The translations under genes were made by a program, and so were the position numbers. A stretch of DNA of 64,000 nt. It comes from Lasiosphaeria ovina (Eukaryota > Ascomycota > Sordariomycetes > Sordariales > Lasiosphaeriaceae). The stretch lies in assembly GCA_033439765.1 (NCBI GenBank), contig JAULSN010000001.1, positions 5,332,001 to 5,396,000 of the forward strand. The letters run 5' to 3'. The notes beneath the pieces were generated by a model. It was not told the origin of the DNA. It made no database searches and was given only the letters and a program-made list of their open reading frames with translations. This document shows positions 22,755-32,900 of this stretch, in pieces. The stretch's first letter is position 1. Every line of letters starts with the position of its first letter.

Positions 22755-23463
22755 ATGGCGACGCGAAACATTAGCACCAACACAAATGCGCAGAGCAGCG
22801 CCGCACTGCGCCCGTCGATGGCTTCCTCAGGCAGCGCCGTGAAGGCGAGGCAGTTGGTAAGCTTTTTACTCTCTTGTCTCTGCCCCCTTCCAATGTCGGC
22901 ACTTTTTTTCTCTCTCGGCCGGGCGGATATTTCCGTCCATGGCGTGTCGCAAACCGTCTTTTCGCCCCAACATCAACAGTGTGGTGGAGCTTGGGTCACA
23001 GATACCTGTATGCATGCATGTTTGAGAGAACAAACAGACCTGGCATGGGCTTCTCATACTCTTATTCATGGTCCCGCCTACCTGGTCATGCCTAATTGGC
23101 CATTTTATTGCGATGTGGATTTTGTGATTTGCTTCTTTATTTGTGTCGAATATTTAGGCCCCCGCCATTTGGCCGACAACGTAAAAGTACTAACACCCGA
23201 CATCCAGACCCAGCTTCACTCGCAGTTGGCGCAGCTCTCTGCCAACCTCGCCGATACCGAAAACCTCCTGCGCATGACTAGCGTGCAGGCTGAGTGCATG
23301 CGCGGCCTGGGGAGCTGGCATGGCGGTTTGTAAGTGTAGCTTGCTGCCCCGTCGACTTCCGTCGCCTTCCCATGTGTCCGTTTGCTAAGTATCACCGCCC
23401 AGGTTTATGGCTGCCAGTAAAGTCCTCGGAGAAGAGTCGGTACAGCAGGGGAGCCAGAAGTGA
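22755..23463 (+). CDS. hsk3: DASH/Dam1 complex subunit Hsk3
   Basis: Small helical subunit of the DASH (Dam1) complex, which rings microtubules and couples kinetochores to the mitotic spindle. Three exons, 22755-22856, 23208-23329 and 23403-23463, encode 94 residues, the expected size. The N-terminal third is Ser/Ala/Asn-rich. The conserved core reads RQL, QLSANLADTENLLRMTSVQA and then GGLFMAASKVLGEE, matching the Hsk3 family pattern. Intron 1 is 351 nt, with branch TACTAAC and CCAG; intron 2 is 73 nt. Oddly, intron 1 is a multiple of three and has no stop in the coding frame, so retention would give a longer 195-codon open frame. I prefer splicing because only the joined product matches the family. 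The gene converges on the RNase P subunit gene. Confidence 0.82.
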
Positions 23464-23851
23464 CGGCAAAACCCTGGCGATAGATGCTGGGTATCAGGAC
23501 CGGCACGAAGAAAGTTTGCTAAGTCCATCGCAATGTAGTATGGTTATGTAGTACGCCAGAGCAGTAGTATGAGTGGAGGACGTGATGGCGGACATCAAAA
23601 TCAGGTCTTGATACCACAATGTTGGCGAATTAAGCCGCGGCTCGCAAGCGGGCGACGTTGGCACCTGAGGAACAATAACGCGTCTGTTCATAAGCTCCTC
23701 CAAGTCCAAATTTGAGGTCATGCAGGCTACCGCTAGGCTTGTCGTTTGTGGTCGCTCGACATGCTGCGGGTCTCGCGGCGTTTGGAGTCGATCTTGACGT
23801 CGTTAAACTAGACGGTCTTGGTAAAATTCAAACTCATTGGTTGCCCGGGGT
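23464..23851. other. Convergent intergenic region
   Basis: A 388-bp spacer between the 3' ends of the Hsk3 and RNase P subunit genes. I see no further gene; it should hold both 3' UTRs. Confidence 0.6.
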
Positions 23852-24394
23852 TCAGCCATCTTGCTGCTGCTGCTGCTGCTTCTGTGGCGGAGAATCGACG
23901 CTGGCCACATCTCTCTCTCCTTTTCTCCTCTGCCGGGTGGCATGGACGGGATACCTCCTCTCCCTGCCACACGTGTGACACTTGCGCACCAGAACATCCG
24001 CCCAGGGCTTATTCCCGCCCTTGCTCTTGTTCTCGATAGAAGAGGTGCATGTCTCCCTTTCAACGAGAATTGAGTCGCAGAACTTGCAGATCGTTTGCTT
24101 CAAGGCCGGACTGAGGCGAATCCTAGTCTTGAGCGACACGGAGCGCAGATCGGTGGCTAGCCGTCGGCTCATCCCCTGCAGGGAGAGACTGGAGCCGGGA
24201 GCAGAGACAGAGTCAATGGCAGAAGCCGGAGCCGAAACCGTGGAGGAATGGCGAGGCGGCACCGACAGCGGCTGCGGCGGCAATGGCGATGGCGAGGGTG
24301 ACGACGCGAGAAATACCGCCGCCTGCTGCAGAAAAGATACGCGTGAGTAGATGGCCCGGTTCTGCACCCCGCCGTTACTCTTCCCCTTTGCCAT
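23852..24394 (-). CDS. rpr2: RNase P/MRP protein subunit of the Rpr2/Rpp21/Snm1 family
   Basis: Predicted protein component of nuclear RNase P (tRNA 5'-end maturation), 180 residues in one exon. The start is the ATG at 24394, giving MAKGKSNGGVQNRAIYSR, the typical family N-terminus with a conserved N-R-x-x-Y-x-R helix followed by FLQQAAVFL. The frame is open further upstream, but that part is not family-like. The zinc ribbon shows as CKFC and CHTCGRERRYPV, two C-x2-C pairs separated by an insert. Between helix and zinc ribbon is a Ser/Pro-rich linker, and the C-terminus has a Gln run encoded by a CAG repeat. Snm1, the RNase MRP paralogue, is the alternative assignment. It is divergent from SUB2, whose ATG is 602 bp away. 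Confidence 0.8.
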   Translation of the reverse strand: MAKGKSNGGVQNRAIYSRVSFLQQAAVFLASSPSPSPLPPQPLSVPPRHSSTVSAPASAIDSVSAPGSSLSLQGMSRRLATDLRSVSLKTRIRLSPALKQTICKFCDSILVERETCTSSIENKSKGGNKPWADVLVRKCHTCGRERRYPVHATRQRRKGERDVASVDSPPQKQQQQQQDG

Positions 24395-24996
24395 GGCGGT
24401 AAGTGAGAGAGGTAAGGGCCCTAGAGCCGCGATGATAGCCGTCTGTGAAGTCCCATGCAAGTGTCGCAACGAGGTGTTTGGTCTTTTCCATCCAAGAAAT
24501 TTGTATTTGTCCCCCGTATCCGTAAATGGCTGCAAATGTAATTTTGGGTGGTCCGTGCTCCCATTTGCTGGCCCACTCTCACCCCTCTCCCTCCCCTCCA
24601 AGCCCAAGCTGGCTCTCGCCTTACACTAGTCCGGAATAGGCATGGACCCACCCCCAGCCAGGTTTCGAGGCTGTGCTTGGGTCCTTTCAACTCTCAACCT
24701 TATTTTCGCTTCGCTTCTCGCCCGTTCCCTCATTCCGATTTTTCCTCCACCATCAATCACCCACCGCGCAACTTGGCCCATTTCAACGGCCGTTCTTGCG
24801 TCCCCGTCGTTGCGATCGCGAGCTGCTCTTGATTTTCATTTTCCCAGCACCGACACAAACAAAGACCTCGCGTCTCTCGATTTCTCATCTCCGCTTCCGG
24901 CATCCACCTGCCAACTGCCTGCATCCCGCTCTTTGTTTATCCCCCACTCTAGAAACCCGCGTCGCCTTACCGCGACCGCACCACAATCTTCTCAAC
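24395..24996. promoter_or_regulatory. Divergent promoter region of rpr2 and sub2
   Basis: A 602-bp spacer between two ATGs pointing away from each other, with strong C/T-rich tracts on the SUB2 side (about 24600-24990). No specific factor sites are claimed. Shared regulation of two RNA-processing genes is plausible but inferred from layout only. Confidence 0.5.
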
Positions 24997-27085
24997 ATGT
25001 CTGCCGAAGAGGATCTAATCGACTACTCGGATGACGAGCTCAACAATGAGACCGCTGCACCCGATGCTAATGGCAAGAAGGGCGAGGTTGCTCCAGCTGG
25101 TCAAAATGTCGACAAGAAGGGCTCGTACGTCGGCATTCACTCAACCGGATTTCGCGACTTCCTCTTGAAGAACTCACTTCTGCGCGCCATCGCCGACTGC
25201 GGTTTCGAGCATCCGTCGGAGGGTTAGTCTTGACAATTTCATCCCCAGCTTATATCGTTACCCCTCCTGCCCTCTTCTACGGGTCCGTCCATCTCGCAAG
25301 CAAAGAGGAAGAGAAGAAACCATACTCGAACATCGTTTGGGCACGTCGGCGACACGCGGAAACCTGTGGCGATCTTGGGCAAGTCGCCATACCGCCAACG
25401 ACTTGATCGGGCTTGCCTCTTGCGAGGGGCAGGCGGACGACCATGACCATTATCGGGGGTTCTGTTGCCACGCTCGATAGAAGAGCGGCCAGATGCGAGC
25501 CGCAGGCTCGGTTTGATGAGTCTGTCTACCTGCCCTGATCCCTTCATGGGATCTCGGTTCAGGGTCGAGCCTCCCTAAATCTCACAATGCCACGAGAGAT
25601 TTTGTCGGTCATGGTCGTCGCGGACGGACGAGGCCAAATAACCACTGCAGTGGATCACCATGGCTACGCGTTCGCCTACCTCGATTGATTCACTGGAGCC
25701 AAACCTGCTACCGAGAAGCGTAGCGGGACAGGTAGCCGGATAATTTGCTGCGACGATGGACGGAACCCTTACCTGGTCTCCCCCGCCCTTCGTAACCATT
25801 CACGCTTGCGTATTCCGATTCTAATCCAATCGTCAACTACAGTTCAGCAGTCTTGTATTCCCCAGGCGATGCTTGGTGGCGATATCATCTGCCAGGCAAA
25901 GTCGGGTCTGGGAAAGACGGCCGTCTTCGTCCTCACCACTCTCCAGCAAGTCGAGCCCGTCGCCGGGGAGTGCTCAGTCCTGGTCATGTGCCACACCCGC
26001 GAGTTGGCATTCCAGATTCGAAACGAGTATAATCGATTCAGCAAATACATGCCCGAGATCAAAACCGGCGTTTTCTACGGTGGGACACCCATCCAGAAGG
26101 ACGCCGAGCTTTTGAAAAACAAAGAGACTCACCCCCATATCATCGTGGGCACCCCCGGCCGTCTTAATGCGTTGGTCCGGGACAAGCACCTACGACTTGG
26201 TAGCGTCCGCATGTTCATTCTTGATGAATGTGATAAGATGCTCGAGCAAATCGGTACGTTCCCCTGCGTCCTGTCATTTCAATACGCCCTATACTGACCC
26301 TCGCAGATATGCGCCGCGATGTGCAAGAGATTTTTAGAGCCACGCCTCAGCAAAAGCAAGTCATGATGTTTTCCGCGACACTTTCAGACGAGATCAAGCC
26401 AATTTGCCGAAAGTTCATGCAGAACCCCACCGAGCAAATCGTTGACGAGGATACAAAGTTGACGCTGCACGGCCTTCAGCAATACTACATCAATCTCAAT
26501 GAGAATGAGAAGAACCGAAAGCTGAACGAGCTGCTCGATGAACTACAGTTCAACCAGGTCATCATCTTTGTGCGGACCGCCGCCCGTGCCACGGAGCTTG
26601 ACAAGCTCCTGCGCGAGTGCAATTTTCCTTCCATCGCTGTGCACGCTGGTGTGGGCCAGGAGGAGCGGTGAGTTTGTCTCCAATCGATTTGAAAGTTTGC
26701 GTGCTAACTCCGACGATAGCATTCGCCGTTACCAGGAGTTCAAGGACTTCAACAAGCGTATCTGTGTTGCTACGGACGTTTTTGGTCGTGGTATCGATAT
26801 TGAGCGCATCAACTTGGCCATCAACTACGATCTCCCCGCCGATGCCAACTCTTACCTGCATCGTGTTGGTCGTGCCGGTCGTTTCGGTACCAAAGGTCTC
26901 GCCATCTCGTTCGTTACTAGCGACCAGGATAAGGAGGTTCTTCAGGCCGTTGAGAAGCGGTTCGAGGTGGAACTGCCGTACGTGTTGACCCCCTTTTTCC
27001 CTCCCTCGCCCTTTCATATGCTAACTTGTCTTGCAGTGTATTCCCCAAGGAAGGAATTGATGCCTCCACCTACATGGCTTCGTAG
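24997..27085 (+). CDS. sub2: ATP-dependent RNA helicase Sub2 (UAP56), DECD-box
   Basis: Nuclear DEAD-box helicase of pre-mRNA splicing and, with TREX, mRNA export. Five exons, 24997-25222, 25843-26253, 26307-26667, 26720-26977 and 27037-27085, join to 434 residues, the usual Sub2 length. Visible motifs are the acidic N-terminus ([11 protein letters not shown]), the Q-motif region, Walker A AKSGLGKT (94-101), TREL, GTPGR, the diagnostic DECD (203-206) rather than DEAD, SAT (235-237) and [10 protein letters not shown]. The C-terminus ends in DASTYMAS. Introns 2-4 are 52-59 nt, but the first is 620 nt, very long for this window, and interrupts the Q-motif region after FEHPSE. All junctions preserve frame, and no lesion is seen. 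Confidence 0.95.
25223..25842 (+). other. Long first intron of sub2
   Basis: A 620-nt intron bounded by GTTAGT and CTACAG, with CTAATCC shortly upstream of the acceptor. Other introns in this gene are 52-59 nt. I found no convincing coding exon or complete box C/D snoRNA in it. Its size suggests a regulatory role such as intron retention, which is inference. Confidence 0.7.
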
Positions 27086-28312
27086 GCTTGTCAAAGGGCC
27101 AGGAGAATCGAGCATTGGTTTTCTTGACCAATGCTGCGATGCTATTATTGGAGTTTCTCGGTTTCTTTCTTTAACTTTCTTTCGTAGGCTAACTCAGGAG
27201 GGCGTATGTGCTACAGGAAAAGCTCAAGAAAACCAGCAGATTCCGGAGGTTTTTCGGCCAATTAAGGCCATGTACAGTTAGAAAGGGTCAGTGCCGGAAG
27301 TCACACAGCCATCTTTTTCTTTCCGAAGGAGAGATTATGGGTAGATGGACAGCGAAAGTCCAGTCCCCACGGTAACTGTTGTAGCTGCTAAGTAATGTGG
27401 CATCCGGTTAACAACTCAAAATCTAGTTTGCGATTGCGGCTGCTCTAGCTGTGCTTGCCCCGGTGCGTGCGTTCCATTCTTGCTAGGTTAGTCTGTGAGA
27501 ACCACATAACTCGGATCCCGTTATGTTCTAGATGTGCCACGTATTTGTCTCGCTGGACACAAGGACTGTCGAGCCGGAGACAGGAGGAGTCAAGCTTCTT
27601 GCTTTTCGTATTGGGCAGTTTATCATAATTTGCAAAGGGGGCAAGCTCGTGTAGGCGTTTAGGTCAAGGTTGTAGGGGTGGCGGGAGGCTGTTCTACAGG
27701 CTCGGGAGGGATTGTGCTTGCTTATCACATGCGTAGTCTTTGGGTATACGCCATACTTGTCAACGATCAAACGCCCCTGACTAGAGGGATGAATATCACT
27801 AGTGCTCTTAGAGGTAGAGTACACTCTATAGCGAGTGCAGAATAGAAGTAGATAGTAATAATGGACGTTGGTGTTTAGGAGCTGCCCTCTTGTGTCCTGT
27901 TGCTCACTGGTCAACTGTTTGTTCCATTGCTGCGAGGGGATTATTTTCTCAGTCCATTTACCATTTGAGAAGAACAATATGAAGGATCGACAACAAACAA
28001 TTGGTCTGCTTGAGTGGGAAAAGACTGTTGTATTCGCCTTGTGATGTTCCACACCATGCTTGACAAACAGAACTGAGCTGAAGCGGAAAGCGGTGATCCA
28101 TGTCTCCTTGGAAGGTAGGCGGCGGATGGCTTCTCCATCTTGTCTCCATTCCCGGATGGTTCCCATGCAGAGAGATGTTCTACACACCACTTTATCCACT
28201 CAGTCTCCCACTCCGCAGTGCCGCCTCCACCAAGAGCCCGAGCCCGAGCAAGAAGACGGGAGGGGCTCTTTGGGTTTTGACGCCGTGTGTGGAATTCAAC
28301 AAGAGGCAAAGA
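27086..28312. other. Intergenic region between sub2 and tRNA-Trp
   Basis: No gene is visible. The first few hundred bases are the likely sub2 3' UTR; the remainder has no ORF I would support. Confidence 0.55.
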
Positions 28313-28442
28313 GGCCTTGTGGCGCAACGGTAGCGCGTTCGACTCCAGATCGAAAGGTTATCCGTACGTTCTCAACTCTCCACAGTACCACGCAATGAAT
28401 CAACAACTAACAATCTCAAAGGTTCAAATCGGGTCAGGGTCA
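28313..28442 (+). tRNA. tRNA-Trp (CCA) interrupted in the T arm by a GT-AG segment
   Basis: Exon parts 28313-28363 and 28422-28442 join to a 72-nt tRNA. All stems form: acceptor GGCCTTG/CAGGGTC (two G-T wobbles), D stem GCGC/GCGC, anticodon stem TTCGA/TCGAA with loop CTCCAGA (anticodon CCA), variable AGGTT, T stem ATCCG/CGGGT with loop TTCAAAT and discriminator A. There is no intron at the normal 37/38 position. Instead, a 58-nt stretch interrupts the 5' strand of the T stem. The A box (TGGCGCAACGG) is intact. The genomic B box is also intact (GGTTCAAATCG) because the last base of the insert supplies its first G. A T6 tract lies 14 nt downstream. Without removal of the insert the T stem cannot form properly, so this is either a tRNA with a noncanonical intron or a recently disrupted copy. 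Confidence 0.85.
28364..28421 (+). other. Spliceosomal-type intron-like insert inside tRNA-Trp
   Basis: 58 nt beginning GTACGT, with CAACTAAC about ten bases before a terminal AAAG. These are the donor, branch and acceptor signals of fungal mRNA introns, and the length falls in the same 52-60 nt class as introns in sub2 and prp46 here. Exact excision restores a complete T arm. Because a G is shared at both junctions, the boundary could shift by one base without changing the product. I see no target-site duplication or terminal inverted repeats. Confidence 0.75.
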
Positions 28443-28456
28443 TATCCAAACAATTC

Positions 28457-28462
28457 TTTTTT
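28457..28462 (+). terminator. Probable Pol III terminator of tRNA-Trp
   Basis: A T6 run starts 15 nt after the discriminator base of the tRNA-Trp gene. Runs of this length end Pol III transcription. Its presence supports the locus being, or having recently been, a working tRNA gene. Confidence 0.7.
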
Positions 28463-29285
28463 CTTCTTTGCTGTTTTGTCACCCTATTTGTGTGTGTAGG
28501 TATGTTCATGCTTGTTTATCATGTATACAGGGAAATTAAACTTCCTGCCTACCTAGGGAGTAGCCTCTGAAGCTCTTCAAGGTGAAGTCGGTGTCAAGGA
28601 AGTGATATGTCCAGCATCCAAGAAACAAACAAGAAGAAAAAGAAAAGGAGAAGAAAAAGAAGAGGAAAAAAAAAAAAACCAGAAGCAGAACATAACTAAT
28701 CTGCCGGGGAGAGACAGCAATCTTGCTCCTTCGTCAACTCGGCATCCCGCCTAACTGATGCCTGGTGTGACTGTTGCTACTTGATCACACAACATTCTAC
28801 GGCAGTCAGTCAGTCAGTAGCACTTGGTCACTAAGTAAGTACATTCTAGGTTGATGGTCTGTAAACGTTCTGTTTCCAAGGGATACCAGGGCCTCTCGTA
28901 ACAACGAAAAAAGTCAAACCCCCATAACTCCCTGCAATAGCCGTCTCAACCCCCCAAGAGCCGGGCTGCAGACCGGGACAGAGAAGCCGTGCCTTGTTAC
29001 TATCTCCCGTGGCACCAAGTTGAGAGGGCAATAACCTACGAGTCACAGGAACCAGGCAAATGCTATCAACAACCGACAGTCACTATCTCTTTGTTCTTAC
29101 CTCTCCTCTCCGCCCTTGTTTGCCTGTGCGATGTGACACACACGTGCCCGGCCGTCGCCCCTACTCGGTAGAGTATTTGCCAACCTCACAGTAGTATGAC
29201 ACTGTATATATTAAGAAAATCCTCTCAAGATGACACAATGAGACCCGTTGACGAAGCCCACGGAGCCGTGTCAGCGGGCCGTTTT

Positions 29286-29316
29286 GCCTACCTACCTAGT
29301 AGGCAGGTAGGTAGGC
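29286..29316. repeat. Perfect inverted repeat built from ACCTACC units
   Basis: Arms of 12 bp (GCCTACCTACCT and its exact complement) flank a 7-nt spacer, enough for a stable hairpin or cruciform. The same ACCTACC/AGGTAGG unit occurs singly at other intergenic places, for example near 62200. Confidence 0.85.
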
Positions 29317-29613
29317 GGGCAAGGGGACTCACAAGGGGAGAGAAGACTAGCGGCGAATTTGTTTGTTAAAACACATGATACATACTATGTGAGTGACTCT
29401 GAACAGGCTGAGGGAAGTGGAGGTGGCGGCGGCGGCGGCGGCGTCTGTGCGGGAGAGATGAGAAAGTAAGTTTTACGATGCTGGCACTGTGACTGAGTTC
29501 AACGTTTACGAGCGGCTCCTTCCTCCACTCCTCCGGAAAGAGCGAGGCCACAAAATCATCCTACCTTCGGTATATACAAACGCCACCCGCAGAGGAGGGA
29601 GCCAACTAACTAA

Positions 29614-29636
29614 CAACCAACCAACCAACCAACCAA
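29614..29636. repeat. (CCAA)n short tandem repeat
   Basis: About five CCAA units within the gene-poor region. No function is evident. Confidence 0.85.
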
Positions 29637-29925
29637 ATAGCCTGGTAGGAACGGAATGTAAATTACAGCCCGCCACAAAGAACCCCTTCCTCCTCAGAAA
29701 TCGGCGCAAAGCGTTGAGGAACAAAAGGCAGCAAGCAGGTCAGGTAGGCAGGAAGGTAGGTCGGTAGGCAGGAATGCGGCCAGACTCGGCCCATGGTCAG
29801 ACACGAAACGAACGAACCGGGAACCGTTTTGGGTCACCGGCGGTGAGCCATATCTGTCTGTCACGTACGGGAAGCGGGAATGAATCCTCGTCACCTGGGC
29901 CGGACAAATTTTTCTATTCTCAAGT

Positions 29926-29947
29926 TGTGTGTGTGTGTGTGTGTGTG
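29926..29947. repeat. (GT)n microsatellite
   Basis: About eleven GT units, followed by an imperfect extension. No function is evident. Confidence 0.9.
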
Positions 29948-32900
29948 CGTGTGGTATAACTGTTCAGTCATGATGGAATCTGTGCTGGAGGATCTGGCGG
30001 CGACCCCGTGACCTTATGCGCAGCAGGTTATGTTCGTAGAAAACAAACATGAGCGGTTCCGGACTCCGAGATTCGCTCTCTACTGCGCCATCTTGAGTTT
30101 TGTTATTAACCTACTATTGCCATGCCTGCATGCCTGCCATGCCGTCTGACTCCGAAATCACGATTTGGTTATGCACGGCTACGGTAGCTACCTACAGAGG
30201 TACTGCACTGATGAAACCACCTTAAGTTGGGCGGCGGCGCGGGGGGTGCATCGTCATTTGCGATTATGATGTATGTGAATGGAAACACTTTCACTTGATT
30301 CACTTTGATTCACTCCGATTCGCTCCGGCCCGAACGGCGGGGAGGGAAGCGGGAGGGAGGGGCCCATCTGAGCCATATGGATATAGGATGACTTACGAAG
30401 ATACGCAGCGCGCCTATAACTGGAATCGCGTGAAACAAGAAGCTCGTGATGCTGATGCCGATGCCGCTGATGAATGATCTCAACATGAACAAAAAAAACT
30501 TAAGTTTATGGAAACAAAAAAGGAGGTGTTCGGTGGTGGTGGTGGGGTGGTTCCCTGGATGTCAGACGCCAGACTGCTGCCTGCGCTAAATAAGCAGGAA
30601 AATCCACCTCGTTGATCCTTTTCTTTGCCCACCTGTAATCCTTTTTGGGAAATCGCCGGTTCGCCCTACGCTTCACGCACACCACGGGCAGAGGCACACA
30701 CACGGCGTGAGTGCGATTACGGGATATAAGCTGCCTTCAACTAAACATTAGGCAGGAATGCTTCCAATTGGTGGCGGCGAACTCGGGGTTTGTCTCTCGT
30801 TTTCTCGGCACAGCGCGCGAAAAGGTGAAGGCCAGTGGAGCGAGCTACGTACCGAGCCAGCGCGGTGCCCCGTGACTTTGTTCTCCTTCCGCTCGCTGGG
30901 TTGTTAGCACCTAGTGGACCATTCTCCTCCACCCCAGTGTTCTGGGAATCGCCACAACCTGGCTGGGGGCTCCATTGCTCCACATCAGGTTTTTTGGGTG
31001 GTGCGCGTGTGTATGTGTGTCACCGTCGTTGGGACGGGCGGACGTGGCCGTTCCCGGGGCTGGGAAGTCGCGCAGTCACGCCAGCAACCCTTCCAAAGAC
31101 TAAAGCCGGACAACTGGAGCCCGCCCGCGCCGCCTAGGTGCAAAATGAAGTTCCGTTCACGCCATTCCGGTGCGCTGCGGAAATGTGGGGTAACTTTGTG
31201 GGAAGTGAGAAGGGGGGAAGAGGGGAGGCGGCGTCGCTGAGGGGGCGAAGGTGAAAGGCGAAATGGGGGGGTTTGGCTTGGCTTGCAAGGGCTTGGGGAT
31301 GCTCGTCATCCGGAAGGAGAGATAGATCGATAATAACCAAGCCACTCTCCAACGAGAACCAAAGGAAGCCAAGTCCAGCAGGCCAAGCCTTCCGATCCCC
31401 ATCGTGGGCTGGCTGGCGGACGACTGTGGGACGACGGGTCAGTTCAGGGCGGGCGGGCTCGTTCGGCGTCAGGATCAGGGTCCAAGTCAGAGTCAGGGTC
31501 GGCCGGCTCGCGCTGACTCAACCATCTCAAACACTCCGGCGCACGGCACAAAGAAGCACCACCACTGGGCACCAGCACCACCAGCGGCAGCCTGGTTTTG
31601 TTGCTGCTGTCCGTCCTTGCTGCTCCCGGAGGTCGCATCTGTGTGACAACCTCGGGCAATCGTGCAAGTGATGATCAACACCCTACTCTATCCTGTGGAC
31701 CGGTATATTAGTGCAGGTTGCCCAGCTGCCCCGGGTGGCCGTCGCCACACACGGGGCAAGCCACGGACGGGTAGCAGGACTTGGGGTTGCCGACTGATGA
31801 TCCTTTCGTATTGGAACGAGAAGTCGACCCTTTTCTCTCGTGTTAATCGGCCGACAAGAGACTTGGCTGGAGCCGGTCTAGTTCCCGGGCTCTGGCCATG
31901 AGAAAGAGAGCCTTTGCAACACCCGAAGCTAGGCTGGGTCCCCAGTTGGTTTGGTTGGCGTCGGCGTTGTCCACTCTCGGCATTTGATGAGGGCTGAGAG
32001 TGGCCAAATCTAGTGCCCCGTGCCTACCTTACGGATCCGCAGTAAGAGCTGAAACTCACGAGCGAGTGTCATTCCAGCCAGCCTCTATTCGCCGGCCCAG
32101 CGCCATTATACACTCCGCTAGAAACAATTCCATAACCTGGAACCTGGCGAATCCAAGGGGTTACCGAAGTAGGTCACGTGTTTTCCCATAGCCTTCTGGG
32201 ATACGGTTACAAGCAGCTCTCCTCAGCTTTGGGAGGCCGCAAACGCCGTTTCTAGTCCAACAAAGCGCTCGGAGGAGTCACTCGTCTGGCGGGTGGCGGC
32301 GGCCCCTTTTAGTGAAGGCTCAGCCGCTGGGCCGCGCGGTAATCTATCGAGTGGCCCGTCGTTGTCGACACATGTGTCGGGTGACGGGAATCGGCTGAGA
32401 GGGGAAATAGTAAGCCCGCTGCGGTCTCTACTCTGTATGTGCAGCATGTCTTCCATTATGCGGGAAACATTGGTTCGTCTATTCCACCGCCGGAGCTGAC
32501 GGGAGAAGCTCCTGATGCTCTCTCCACCAGGGGGGGACGACAACGTGATCTGACTGTTTGCCTGCGCAGGCTTCTGGCACGGCATTTGGTCGAGCATTAT
32601 TTGTTTTTTTCTTGCGTCGTTGACGGGGCTCCGTCAGCCTGTTGGTTTCAGTGAGGGGTTTTGCTTTTTTGTTGCTCAGATGATCGAAGCTTTGCGCATG
32701 TGTTGGCACGGCTGCTGCCGCCGAACAGAGGCCTCACCAAGGAAAAAAAAACAAAAGGCACAGGGCTGGCTGGCTGCCCAGGCCCCCCAGGGCGGGCTAC
32801 ATACCACGTCGTCCGATATCGCGGACCATGCGCCGTTGTCTGGCCTGGCCGTCTCGGCGGCACAATAAGTTCTGGTGTTCACAAACTTGGTGTTGAGTCA

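Noticed and set aside
25223..25842. Possible box C/D snoRNA in sub2 intron 1
   Set aside because: TGATGA-like and CTGA-like words occur but are too close together and lack flanking terminal complementarity.
28287..28499. 70-codon open frame across tRNA-Trp
   Set aside because: It reads through the tRNA stems and the intron-like insert; the RNA structure explains the sequence better.
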